A DNA stretch of 64,000 nt from Helianthus annuus (lineage: Eukaryota > Streptophyta > Magnoliopsida > Asterales > Asteraceae). Both the position numbers and the translations under genes were made by a program. The notes beneath the pieces were generated by a model. That model was not told the DNA's origin. It saw only the letters and a program-made list of their open reading frames with translations, and searched no databases. The stretch spans positions 89,156,385 to 89,220,384 of the forward strand of contig NC_035438.2 of the NCBI RefSeq assembly GCF_002127325.2, read 5' to 3'. How positions within the stretch are numbered: the stretch's first letter is position 1; every line of letters begins with the position of its first letter. Positions 34,501-46,682 of this stretch are shown in pieces.

Positions 34501-35074
34501 TTTTACGCTCGAAGGGTATTCCGACTCGGATTTCGGATGCTGCAAAGTCAATGCAAAATCAACAACAGCAGGATGCCAGTTCTTTGGACCTCGTCTGGTC
34601 ACCTGGCAGTGTAAGAAGCAAACGTCTGTGGCACTATCCACATGTGAAGCGGAGTACGTGTCTGCTAGCAGTTGCTGCTCTCAGATCCTGTGGATACAGC
34701 AACAGATGCGCGACTACGGTTTGCAGTTTCTTAACACACCTTTTTTTGTTGATAATGAGGCCGCAATAAATATAACAAAAAATCCAGTACATCACGCTAA
34801 AACTAAACATATAGAAATTCGACATCACTTCATCCGAGATTGCTTCGAGAAGAAGTTGATTCGAATTAAGAAAATCCACACTGACGAACAGAAAGCTGAT
34901 TTACATACCAAAGCTTTTGATAAAACACGTTTTAAATATCTTTTAAAACTAAACGGTATGATGCTTTTCTCGGTGTCGAATGGCATTAATGGCGTTGATG
35001 AAGGTACTGTTGTAGATGAAGATGAGAAACAATCTGCAATGGTTTGTCGATTTTTTACTTGTTTTGGTATTTAG
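31555..35074 (+). pseudogene. Element B pol: protease, integrase, reverse transcriptase, RNase H (broken)
   Basis: Same frame as gag. Protease motif IMDSGASRHITG near 31590; GAG-pre-integrase LWHRKMGHIHLRKMNHL near 31996, whose second metal-binding pair looks altered (CISY); integrase with MDLFGPV (32194), SDNGTEF (32380) and NGVAERKNRT (32485), the D,D,E residues all present; acidic linker 32900-33300; reverse transcriptase with [25 protein letters not shown] and the catalytic YVDDIIF near 34032; RNase H with GYSDSDFG and KHIEIRHHFIRD, ending 35074. Lesions are a stop at 33628 and a one-base shift near 34105. It copies and integrates the element when intact. Confidence 0.92.
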
Positions 35075-35207
35075 GGGGAGTAGATATTTTCAGAAAATAC
35101 AAAAAATTTCAGAAAATACAAAAACATTAAAAAATTCAAAAATACAAAAACATGATAAATTTTCAAAATCCAAAAACAATAGAAAACTGAAAAAGAGCTT
35201 GTGGAAA
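35075..35207 (+). other. Element B start of 3' noncoding region
   Basis: A GGGGGAGT tract at the pol stop (near 35075) and A-rich repeats of AAAATACAAAAA. Element A has a similar A-rich run at 10446-10530. Confidence 0.5.
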
Positions 35208-35900
35208 AAGGGAAAATGATAGTATATCGGCTTGACAGTTACGGTACGCTAAAGATTTGTAAATTTTTTAAAAGCGTTAAACAGTCTCGCTGATGATGTG
35301 TCGATAGGTTTTTACACATTTAGTAGGTTTGTTCGGGATATAAACATAAAAATTCAAACTTGCTTATTTTATGGGGAACACTACTTAGATATAGGTAACC
35401 CCTGAAATCTTGTTTGAAAGGTCCCTCTTTCTGAAATACTAGGTCTTTATACTCAGTGATATCTGGGGTATTATTCTGGGACTTCTGCTGAATGGTAGTT
35501 CTGACCTAGTCCCCGAATAATACTTTACGCATTGCTTGAAACATAGCATCCCCCTCAGCATAAAAAATGATGAAACATTGCAAAATGATAATCGTGTGCT
35601 GTTGAAACAAAAGATCCTCTAAAGGGGACACACCTAAAGTCGAACCGTCATCTCTCTGCTGAACAGAAGTTCTGACCTGAGCTCTCACGGTTTCGCATCT
35701 AACCCCTTACAGATATCATCTGTGGTATACTCACCTGTAAGACTGAATATTAGGATCTGGATACGGGAGTATATTCAAGAGGTGGGACACATGAATGAGT
35801 TTAAGTTCCTAAAACATCTAACTCGTATCCTAAACAGATTGAAAATTGTGTGAGAATTTAATGTGGATCAGCATATCGACAATCTACGTGAATTGTTTAA
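35208..35900 (+). other. Conserved 3' noncoding block, element B
   Basis: Counterpart of 10541-11230 in element A, with the same internal doubled motif (near 35482 and 35658). No ORF. Conservation between two elements with divergent gag suggests a function at RNA or DNA level. Confidence 0.75.
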
Positions 35901-36690
35901 TTCTGAGTATGAAATTGAAGCTTAACGGTACTAGTGACTTGTCTGATAGCTGATATGATTCCCTGACACGCTCACCAAAAATATGTTTGTAAATATTTCA
36001 TTACATTCTGCATTTAAGTTTCTGTATTTCATTTCTAGTTTAGAAACTTTATTAAAAATCCAAAAAGATTTTTATTTCTGCTTTATTTTCCGACAAACCA
36101 AAGTGGAAAGTTGATCGTTGGATTCTCAAAGTTGAAGCAGATGCAGGAAGTTTCTGGACTGGAGAATGAGGAGAGCTTATCTTGATAAAATCTGATTGTT
36201 GAAAAGTCAAAAACAAGTTCAATAACTTGATGCTTGTTATTTTCAGAAAATGTTTGAAATTTTTTTAAACAAAAATCAGTTTGTTTGTCAAAAGATCAAC
36301 CAAGGTCATTAAGTTGGACTTGGTAGATTAATTGAGTAATCAGGGTCATTAACTTGGACCTGAATACTTAAGTGGATTTCTAAAACTGATGAACAGTTGA
36401 AAGTTTTGTTAGTTTGTATAGATTGTAATGTTATATGTTTGAGAAAACAGGTAACAGGTTACAACATCCATATGGCAACAAAATGTTAAAGTTTGAACCA
36501 GATTACGACCCTAGATTCCAGCTTACCGAGAGGGGGAGTCTGTGAAAGGGGGAGTCAGAATTCTGGATCAACAATCAAAGGGGAGTTTAGAGATTGAAGA
36601 TTGAAGATTTGGAGAGAGCTTTTACGAGAAGACAATTTGGAAAGAGACAAAGACTGAAGACTCGACGCCGAAGACTTCGTCAACATCCAA
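35901..36690 (+). other. Element B region before 3' LTR, repeated polypurine tracts
   Basis: Noncoding. GGGGGAG-type tracts occur near 36531, 36547 and 36584 before the one used at 36691. Part of this (AAGTTGGACTTGGTAG and neighbours) also matches element A around 10120-10170, so order has shifted between the two. Confidence 0.5.
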
Positions 36691-36697
36691 GGGGGAG
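36691..36697 (+). other. Polypurine tract of element B
   Basis: GGGGGAG two bases before the 3' LTR. Confidence 0.75.
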
Positions 36698-36699
36698 TC

Positions 36700-37177
36700 T
36701 GTTGGTGCACTGAATGTCTGTCAACTACGTCTTAATCGAGTTTTAGGTCTAGACAGAATAGATTAGGGCTTAGAAAACAAGAAAGTGGGTTATTCATGTA
36801 ATTCTGCTTGAAATGACAAACACGTCGTTTCAAGCGAAATTAGGTTCTTGTTATTCCGCTCGAACAGATTTAAACATGAGGTTCCGCTTGAATCGAGTTG
36901 AAGCGGAATCAGGGATTTCGCTTGAGTGTGTTTCAAGCGGAATCAACACTAGTATATATAGGTGTGTGCTGTTGTCATTTGTAACAGTGGGAGCGGAATT
37001 AGGAGTCGAGGTGCTGTCGGATTTTTGTTAGAATCATTGTAAAAGACTCAGAAAAGCAGTAATAGAAAGAAATTGAAAGGATACAAGCTGTTTGACATTG
37101 TTTACTTTGATTCCGCCTTAGTAAATGATGATGAACTGCTCATACTGACAGTTTAGGGTCACGAGAACGGTCCAACA
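36700..37177 (+). repeat. 3' LTR of element B
   Basis: Same 478-base length as the 5' LTR, about twelve substitutions by eye. It ends CCAACA and is followed by the ACCAT duplication. Confidence 0.95.
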
Positions 37178-38574
37178 ACCATGTATCCTACCAAGGATAA
37201 AATACACAAATCAAACCCTCTAACAGTGGATGACATCGTTTATTGTAGACACGTCTTGGAAACCTTGAACGCCCGCCAGATCCATAATCAATTTCCGGAA
37301 ATACATGTATTCTGAAAACATCAACAAAAGTTGAGCGAGTTCATTTGTTTGTATGTGAGCTCGAAATAAACTTGGTAACCATTGTATGTATGTATTTGTA
37401 AGCCGGTATGAAAGCGTCTATGAACATATTAATTAATGTGTAGCTAATACATTAATATGTGTGTAACGGTGTAGGAAGGCTCAACCCCTTTATGCATATT
37501 TCATACCAGGCCATCCGGCGGGAACGACATAGTCACCACATGGTCCAACCCACGGGCTCATGGGTGGTACTCGCAACACCCAATAGATCTATCACTCATG
37601 CCCCTCGGTCCTTATTCAAGGATTAATGGTCTTATGTTAATCGCCTACCCATTCACATGATCTAGAAGTTCATTCATTAGCTAACCATACCATTTGTAAT
37701 CATTGTAACATTTGTAACATGTATTTCACCTCCGAAGTTGTAAAACTAAAAATAGTTAAAAGAAAAGGAGGACATGAACTCACAATCTTGCGTCCAGTAA
37801 ACAGGTGTAACTCAAAGGTTCTTCTAGATCGCACGACCACCTACACACGTGCTACGGTTTAATAGACGGATGGGCCGTGCCTTGACTTTTAATCTTGATT
37901 TGTATCTTTCAGTTACATTTCTTGGTGTTATAAATATTATTCCAAAGTATATAATTATTTGTTAAAATAATAATATTTTAACTTAAATTATATTTATTAA
38001 TTATTGGAATATTAGTTAAAATAATATATTTTAGCTTATTTGTTGTGTAATCCTTCATGAATATTTTCCCCAAGGATGGGTACACTTATACATGTATTCT
38101 TAAACTTGTCTATTTTTGCCAAGTATTGGTGGCGTATTCCGGTTATTTATATGTACGAGAAAATGTATTTTTATTGTATTCATTAAGTATTCTTATACTT
38201 AACTTTTCTATTTATACTTTCCGGGATATTATTATTAACCAATAAATACCACCAATTACATTCTTAAAACATATATATTTTAAGAAAACTTTTATAGAAA
38301 ATTATTTATAATTCTTCCTTGGCAAAAATATTTATATTTTCACATAAACTTCAAAAATGATATATTTTCAAGATTAACTTAGAAAATATTTATAAATCAA
38401 TTTTTCACCCCAAAATAATATGTTCAAAATTTGTTTAAGAAAATATATATATTTTTCTTTACTTAAAAATAATATATTTTCTTCTTGACAAAAATATGAT
38501 AGAATTTGTAATAATTATAAAAATCATATTTTTCGTTTCCTTGGTTTCCAAAATACTGTTTTACTCACTTGTCA

Positions 38575-38608
<34 letters not shown>

Positions 38609-40926
38609 GTATAAATTTAATTCCGGAATATTTAGGTAGTTCATATTCCTTGTTCGGTTTGTCAAATTTTTGGGTGTAAATTATATATTTATTTTCTTAG
38701 AATCTTGGTAATATTTTGTATTATAATTCTTGGTATTTAGGTAAGTTATATTATTTCAAGTCCTAAAATAATATAACTAATACACATAATATACAAGTAA
38801 TCACACAAAATGTGACATCTAAATATATATTTTCCTAAATACATATTTAGTCACTTTTATTTATCAAAAACCAACCTCCAATATTTGTAATTTTTGTAAC
38901 AAAATTTATGGCAATTTTTGTATGAAAACCATGATTAAAATTTACTCATAAACACTTGTTTAAAAATATTTTCTAAGTGTTTAAATTCTAGAAAAATTTT
39001 GCCATAGTTTCCCCTTTAAAAATGGAGGTTTCCATGCTTTCAAAGCATATCATTTTCTTTTAAAATCATCACACATCAACAACAACTCATTCAATACTTA
39101 CCAAGAGCCAAAATCATGCATTCTACACTACAACATGAACTTGAAATTTTGTAAAAACTTTTAGTAACTTAGTATGTTGTTAAGTAAGCTTAGTTACCCT
39201 TTAAAGTGTGGTTATTTATTTATAATTCACATTCTTGAAGATTTTAGACTTTCACAACTTTTAAAATGATTTTTCTAAAAATCATTCTTGTGAATTTTTC
39301 TTGTTAATAACATGTTTCTACACTTGATTTAACACTAAAAATGTGATTAATTTCTTTAAAAGTCATGGTTATGTAAATCTTGTTATTAACTTAGTTTCTT
39401 GAGAAAACTAGTTTTGCAATCATCCATGTAATAGACTAATAACATATATTCATAATCATCTACCACAAAATCATCTTTGTTTTCAAGTTCATGATGAACA
39501 TAAAGGATGATCATCTTGACTTTTCACAAGATTATCCTCTTACTTGCTAGATCATGTGTTTAATCACAATCTAGCAAGTTTCATATGATGTTTAACATCA
39601 TAAACACAAAGAATCAACAATCAAGAAGCATACATATACTTAAACAACATAGATTATTATGATTTTGAGCTTTATGTTAGAGATTATCTTCTTGATTTTT
39701 TATGTTCTACATGTTTAGTGATTTACATATACTTTTAACCATCATAATAAGAAGTAAAATGAAATTAGAAGAGCTTTACTACTAGCACAAGGCTAGGGAA
39801 GAGATTCAAGATGATAAAGATGATGAACTTGGTGGTTAAAAGCTTGTGAGAGAGGTCCTTCAATCTACAATGGCACCAAGCTCCTTAGTTAAGCTCCTAG
39901 CACCCTTGTATCACTTGAGATTGGGTGAACAAAGCTTGAAAATGATGATGGTGGTGGTGGTGTTCTCGGCCTTAGCCAAGGGAAGAAGAGGGAGGGAGAG
40001 TGTTGGTGTGTTGTGAGAAATGAGAATTATGTAGAACTTATGTATTTTAAATCATCATCACCAACATCTTGTTAACTAGAGGGTAATATGTCTCCAAAGG
40101 GTCTTGCAAATCCATTAAACAATTGAAATAAAATCAAGGTGGTGGCCCACCTTCATGACCGTCGCAAGGGGGGGTATAGACTTGAGTTTCAAATGTTAGT
40201 TAAGAATTCTAGTTAAGTTATAATGAGATTAATTAGTGTGTTATGTGTATTATATGTTTATAGGATATGTTATGATGTTCGGGGACCATACTAGCTCCGG
40301 AAATGATAAAACAACGCTTCTAGTGAAAATTTGGTGTTTCAGGTAGTGTCTGGTTGTTCGGTTGGTTACCGGTTAAGATGCTAAACTACGCAGTTTAGTG
40401 TGCTTTATGTTCCTTTTTATGACAGTTTTGATTCCCGACACTTAGGAAAGTATTCTGGGCCATTTAACCATAATTCTGCATAATATTTAGTTGTTTAGTT
40501 TAAATGCTGATTTTTCCTGAAAAATGCAGAATTTTGCAGTTTATGTGAGTTTTAGGCACTTTTCCGGCACTTAAACTATTACTAGGAAGGCAGTTTTATG
40601 ATCCTTACTTTTCTACACACTATACTAGTGTAACTCTTGGTTTCTGGCTCATTCTGTGCTCTAACATTATATCTGTCTGAGTACTGAACTCCCGTCAGTA
40701 CTTCTGATTTGTCTGATAACTGTGCTAACTTTGTTTCGTGCATCATTTGAATCATAGAGTGTTGCATGAAATAATGATATGACATCATACAATATGTGAT
40801 GCACTTGTATTTATATGAAAATAATCAGAAAGCATTTATGTCATTAATTTAAATCAGCACAGTCATTAAGCTACAAATAATTGTTTAATTAATGTACGGA
40901 TACATGGAAATTTGACAATTGTCACA
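37178..40926 (-). repeat. 3' LTR of element G, main part
   Basis: After the ACCAT duplication the LTR of G continues. On the minus strand it starts TGTGACAATTG at 40926 and shows in order the same landmarks as F's LTRs (CCGGCACTT near 40565; GCACAAGGCTAGG near 39785; GGGCCGTGCC near 37875; AAAAGTTGAGCGAGTTCAT near 37330). Between the second and third landmarks it is roughly 770 bases longer than in F, an AT-rich stretch with a TA/TATG microsatellite near 38575-38612. No genes are seen. Confidence 0.78.
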
Positions 40927-40940
40927 TTCTCCCCCCGTTA
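40927..40940 (-). other. Polypurine tract of element G
   Basis: Minus strand AACGGGGGGAGAA before the LTR start, matching ACAGGGGGAGAA in element F. Confidence 0.75.
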
Positions 40941-40961
40941 AGAAAATTTCGTCCCGAAATT

Positions 40962-43037
40962 TTAAGCTGGGCTATTGGTTGCAGGGGAGTTAGGAAACAA
41001 ATGCGGATACTTCGATTTCATTCGATCTTCACGCTCCCAAGTAAACTCTGGGCCGTGAAATGCGTTCCATCGAACCTTGACAAGCTTAACACTACTCCTT
41101 TGAGTCTTGTTAACCTTCCAATCTGTAACCTCAACGGGTTCTTCAGTAAAGTGGAGAGTGTCGTCTATATGCACTTCATCCGCAGGGATGATAACTGTCT
41201 CCTGAGTTGGGCTTTTCTTCAAGTTTGATACATAAAATGTATCATGAACACCGTTTAGTTCCACTGGCAGCTCTAACTTGTATGCAACGGTACCAACCCT
41301 TTCCAATATCCTGAATAGCCCAATGTAACGTGGCTTTAACTTGCCACGTTTCCCAAATCGTGCTACACCTTTCCAATGTGAGACTTTTAAGAAAACCATG
41401 TCACCTACTTCGAATTCCAAAAGTTTTCGTCTTTGATCTGCGTAACTCTTTTGTCGATCACGAGGTGCCTTGATGCACTCTCGGATCTGCATGATCTTAT
41501 CAGTTGTTTCTTGGACTAGCTCAGGGCCAACCATCTATCTGTCTCCGGCATCTGCCCAACATAGCGGTGAGCAGCATTTACGGCCATAGAGTGCTTCGAA
41601 TGGTGCGGCTTGAATACTTGTATGGTAGTTGTTGTTATAGGAAAACTCAACTAGAGGCAGATGGGTATCCCAACTGCCACCTAAATCCATTACACAAGAG
41701 CGTACCATGTCTTCTAACATTTAAATAGTGCTTTCGCTCTGACCGTCGGTCTGAGGGTGAAAAGCTGTACTCAGATTCAGCTGAGTACCAAAGGCTTCAT
41801 GAAAGGATTGCCAAATCCTTGACACAAATCGTCCATCTCTATCTGATATTATCGAGATAGGCACTCCGTGACGTTCTACTATATCTCTGAGGTAAAGCTC
41901 AGCTAGCTTCCCAGTGTTATCCTTCGCTCGAATCGGTAGGAAGTGCGCAGACTTGGTCAATCAGTCCGCTATTACCCATATCATGTCATGTCCTTAGGGG
42001 TCCAGGGTAACTTTGTTATGAAGTCCATAGAAATCTGTTCCTACTTCCACATGGGTATTTCAGGCTGTTGCAAAAGGCCTGAAGGCTTCTGATACTCGGC
42101 CTTAACCTTAGCACAGGTCAGGCACTTCCCGACATAAATAGCCACATCACTCTTGAGCTTTGGCCACCAATAATAATCCTTCAGATCTTGGTACATCTTG
42201 TCCGATCCTGGATGGATTGAGTTCCTTGACTTATGAGCCTCCTCAAAAATAACATCTCTAATACCACCATAAAGCGGAACCCAAATACGTCCCATGAAAT
42301 ACAAGTTTCCTTCCTCGTTAGGCACCAACTTCTTCTCCATTCCTCTCCTCGGAGGTATTCAGCCTTAAGGTTTCCTTTCATAAGGGCTTCTCGTTGTGCA
42401 GCACGTATACGTGAAGTGAGATCCGTTTGAATAATCATTTCTAAAGCCCGAACCCTTATGGGCTTTATCCTTTCCATTCGACTTAAGGCGTCCACTACCA
42501 CATTCGCCTTTCCAGGGTGATACTTGATCTCGCAGTCATAATCATTTAGCAACTCAACCCAACGTCGCTGTCGCATATTAAGCTCCTTCTGATCAAATAT
42601 ATGCTGAAGGCTCTTGTGATCTGTGAAAATAGTACACCGGGTACCATACAGATAGTGTCGCCAGATCTTCAAAGCAAATACCACTGCACCTAACTCCAGA
42701 TCATGAGTGGTATAGTTCTTCTCATGGACCTTCAGTTGGCGTGAAGCATAAGCGATAACCTTTTGGCGTTGCATGAGCACGCAACCCAATCCCTGACGCG
42801 AAGCAGCATAATATACCACGAAGTCGTCGGTGCCTTCGGGTAGGGATAATATCGGTGCATCGCATTCTTGGGCAGCTGAAAGGCTTCTTCTTGCTTATCT
42901 CTCCATTCATACTTTCTGTCCTTTTGAGTAAGGTAGGTCAACGGTGGAGCTATCTTGGAGAAATTCTCAATGAACCTGCGATAATAGCCTGCTAAACTCA
43001 AAAACTGTCGGATCTCGGTCGGTGTCTTTGGAGTTTC
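40962..43037 (-). pseudogene. Element G pol: end of RT, RNase H, integrase, chromodomain-like tail (broken)
   Basis: Coding order on the minus strand: [18 protein letters not shown], RNase H ([30 protein letters not shown]), H2C2 zinc region ([12 protein letters not shown] ... [14 protein letters not shown]), integrase core ([22 protein letters not shown]), and tail ([24 protein letters not shown], stop at 40962). It is very close to F's pol, so same family. Shifts near 42850 and 42340, stops near 42040, 41960, 41720 and 41534 disable it. The upstream RT piece is at 56285-56544, the two being split by F inside a W-E-T codon run. Confidence 0.88.
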
Positions 43038-46000
43038 TATGACAACCCGCATAATTACAGGTACTGTACAAATTAATTAACCCTAATTATGTGCTTAACA
43101 ATTGTGCTTGATTACATCTGACAATTTAAACTGCTTACTGATTCATGTTACATACATACATGTGCATCCCTTACATACAGTCACTTCATTTATTTCATAC
43201 AGACTCTTAGTGACAAACCTGATGCACAAAGCACATTTAGCATAGTGAGCGGATAACTCAGACACGTGCTGACAATGCCAGCACATAGACAAACACTATT
43301 TTTAGGCCAGTATGGGCCAGAGATAAAGCACTACACCAGTATGGAGTGTAGAGAAGTGAGGACCATAAGACTGTGTCACTAGGTGATAGTTTGAGTGCCG
43401 GAAAGTGCCTAAAACTCATTTTAAGTACAAAATTCTGCATTTTCAGTAACAATTCAGTTTTCAACACACTCGTATTATACAGAGTATTGACTAAATGGTC
43501 CTGAACGCTTTCCTAAGTGTTGGAATTAATTTCGTTACAAAAAGATGCACAAAAGACACTATACAGTACAATTAAACGCTTTAACGGAATGATACGTAAC
43601 CGAACAACCAGACATTACCCGGGACACCAAAATATTGTCAGAAATATTATTTTATCATTCTTAATTGTTTACGGTCACAAAAATCCCCATACACTATAGA
43701 AATATGGCATACACCCACTATACTGGAAAATACCCTTAACCTTCTAATTAAATACCTATTAGTTACCAAAATTTTTCATTTTACCCCCCCCCCCAACAAA
43801 AAATTCTGCCCATGATTACAAATATATTTTGTTTAGATTTTAGTTAATGTGATCTTGATTCCTATTGGCCAAAAATCTAACTAATAATGACACTAGGGAG
43901 TAGGGTGCATGTTTCCAATGGATAACTCATCATAACATCAAGATTCTCACTCAACTCACCCTCCCTCTCCCTATTTCGGCTCCCCCCCAACCGATTTCAC
44001 CATCACCATCACTAACTTACCTTCACCTTCTTCATCCAAGTCCTTTCCAAGCCTTGAAGATCATCCATAGTAGTTACAAGTTGAAGGACTCCCAAGAAAG
44101 CTTTGTTCAAGTCCTTGTCACTATCATTTCTCCATCATCCTTGCCCTAAGATTTTCACCTTAGCCTTGTGCTAGTAGTAAGTCCCTTCACACCATTGTTT
44201 CATCTTGTTCTTTGTTATGATGTTTAGTAGGGTGATAATAATCAAGTAACACAAGAAAATGTACACTAAAAAGATGAACACGAAATTCTGCGTAAAAACC
44301 CTACATGAAAAGTTTGTATGAAGTTGAAATCTGGTTGGTTTAGGGTTGGTTAAAGAATGATTGAAGTTTGAACATTAAATCATCGATAAATCAAGGTTAG
44401 GACCTTTGTTGATGCGTTTTTAGTGACTTTTACGTTGTAAACAGCAAGCTAATTTGTATTTCCAGCCAACTTCAACAGGCTGTAACTGGACTGTTTTAAA
44501 TCGAAAAACTGATTTTCTGAAGCCTAAAATATGCATTTTGGAATAACCAAACAAATGGCACTGGAATCGTAATTTTTCGAGACTGTTTACTATTTTTAAG
44601 GGACTGTTTTTGGACAGCAGCTCAAGCTGCATTTTTACTGCAGAAAAAGTGTGTTGTTTTCAGAGTCATAACTTGAAACCTGAGTAGAATCAACTCATGG
44701 AATTTTTACAGGAAATGGACATTGTTGTCAGGATGATCCTCCAACTGGAATTTCGTCAATCGGACTTACGGTTAATTTTTAGTGAATTATTCCGTAAACT
44801 GCAATCAGAAAGTAACAAATCTGATTGCAGTCGGGTAAATAAATTTCTATAAAATATTGGTAACGAACTGGACTCTGATATTTTTACACAATTAAATTTG
44901 GATCTTTTGAGTCATTCTGTAAAAATTTGGGAATTTTTGGAAAAGGTTAACTATTTTATAAAAATCCTCGAAAACAGTCCAGTTTTGATTTATAAAGCTG
45001 AAATAACGTAAGTAATGCTTTGTACGTTTATATGTCGGTTTGATTATTGAAAATGAATTACGGGATATGTGTAAAAGAAAATGATATGCTAATTAAGCAT
45101 GGACACCTCCGTTTACAAAGGAGACTATGGCGAAATTTTCCGAAAATCCGAACACTTAGTATAATATTCGAGAAATATAGATACGAAATAGTTGTCTAAC
45201 TATTTTTCTAAGAACGATAGTTAAGTTAAAATAATTATTATTATTTTAACAAAATAATACCAAAGTAACGCAACTCAAAACACTAAACTCTAAGCCAAGG
45301 CACGGCCCGTTCGTCTAATAGACGTTAGTACGTTGTAGGTTGTCGTGTAAGCAGACAGAGTTAAGATTCGAGTCAAGACGCACTACGGTGAGTTCATCAC
45401 CCCCTTTTCTTTTACTGTTTTCCGTTTTATACTTCGGGGGTGGAATACATGTTTACAATTTATTTCAGACATTTTATACATGGTATTGTTAGCTTAAGGA
45501 GGGTTTTTATTACGCGATCAAGTGAGTGGTGAGCATGACACTTAAGGCCATTAATCCTCATCGTAGGACCACGGGACATGAGTGATAGATCTATTTGGGT
45601 GTAGCGAGCCCACACACATGAGGCCGGGGGCCCATAGTGGTGACTATGTCTTCATACCGGAGACAAATTTGCTAGTTTTGAGTCTTCCTGCATCATTCAC
45701 ATATACTATTGGCTTTGCAACCCAATGGTGATCAATTTTTCCTTATTGCTACATACCAGGGACTATTTTACTTACAAACATACTAAACGGTTTATACACA
45801 CAGACTTACACATGAACTCGCTCAACTTTTTGTTGACTTTTTAAACTGCATGTATTTCAGGGAATTAATTTGGATCTGGCAAGTGTTGCATGTTAGACAA
45901 GCTGCGTACTTAATAAGGATGTCATCCAGAGTTGTAGGGTTTGGGAAGTGCAACTCCTTCCTGGACGAGTTGCATGTCTCTTATCCATGTTTTGTTGGTA

Positions 46001-46217
46001 GTCTTCGTTGAGTCTTACGAACTCGTTTTAAACAAGTAATGTTTTGTAATGCATTTTGCGGTTGATGTTTTAAGACAATATGTTATGCATTTTTCCAAAC
46101 AATTTTAATGGATGAACATCATATATTTTTATCATATAGCATTGTTGTGATTGTTGCTATGGTATTAAGAAGTCACACCAAATAAACCCACGCTTCCGCA
46201 AAAGGCAGGGTGTGACA
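43038..46217 (+). repeat. 5' LTR of element F
   Basis: Starts TATGACAACCC (the 3' copy has TGTGACAACCC) and ends CAGGGTGTGACA. Features shared by both copies: a poly-C run near 43784, a CTCCCTCTCCC leader-like stretch near 43960, a TTGTTGACTTTTT...ATTTCAGG block near 45830. No genes; the small ORFs inside are not supported. Confidence 0.94.
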
Positions 46218-46219
46218 GC

Positions 46220-46232
46220 TTAGTATCAGAGC
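46220..46232 (+). other. Primer binding site of element F
   Basis: TTAGTATCAGAGC, one mismatch to the usual TGGTATCAGAGC, three bases after the LTR. Confidence 0.8.
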
Positions 46233-46403
46233 CTCGATCATAGCGAACTAGGATTCCTTCTCGATTCTAGACTATGATCACTAGGGCTCTTACGAAGATG
46301 TTTTCAAACATTTTTACTTTTGCATACACTAAAAGTCCAGATCCAGGGCACAAACATTTTTACAAACAAAAGGGCACAAATACACTTTTCAAAATATTTG
46401 TAC

Positions 46404-46602
46404 AGTCTTAGAGACTGAGGGAGGTTTCAGTCTTAGAGACTGGGGGGTTCAATCTTAGAGATTGGGGAGGTTTAGCCTTAGAGGCTGGGGAAAATTTTGA
46501 GTCTTAGAGACTGGGAGGTTGGTCTTAGAGGCCAGGGAGTTAGTCTGAGAGACTAGGAATTTCAGTCTTAGAGATTGGGTGGGATAGTCTGGGAAGACTA
46601 GG
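46404..46602 (+). ncRNA. Array of nine small hairpins in element F leader
   Basis: Nine units of the form N-AGTCT-TAG-AGACT-N, at about 46404, 46429, 46451, 46474, 46500, 46521, 46543, 46563 and 46587, spaced 20-26 bases by G-rich linkers. Units vary but the arms vary together: AATCT/AGATT, AGCCT/AGGCT, GGTCT/AGGCC, and the outer pair alternates C-G, T-A or T-G in all but one unit. This is the pattern expected if a 5-6 bp stem with a three-base loop (four in the last unit) is kept by selection. Position between primer site and first ORF suggests a role in genomic RNA. It could instead be a DNA palindrome bound by a dimer. Confidence 0.75.
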
Positions 46603-46682
46603 ATGCATACATGATTTCATTGTTATTTGTTTACATGCTTACCTGATTTATGTGAATATGTTGTGGTTGTGTTACAGACACC

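Larger units (their letters stand above)
26629..37177 (+). mobile_element. Element B: Copia-type LTR retrotransposon with full gag-pol
   Basis: Complete by structure: two 478-base LTRs (26629-27106 and 36700-37177) differing at about a dozen positions, perfect target duplication ACCAT (26624-26628 and 37178-37182), Met-tRNA primer site, polypurine tract. The order gag, protease, integrase, reverse transcriptase, RNase H is that of Ty1/Copia. The very long coiled-coil gag and several GGGGGAGT tracts resemble the SIRE/Maximus lineage; this is tentative because the LTRs are short and I see no envelope-like ORF. Four coding lesions make it non-autonomous now. It lies in the LTR of G. Confidence 0.93.

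Noticed and set aside
45300..45380. tRNA-like stretch in LTR F (GATTCGAGTC near a GTTAGTACGTTGTAGG)
   Set aside because: It has a B-box-like word but no convincing cloverleaf, and it recurs as LTR sequence (also near 55380); likely coincidental.
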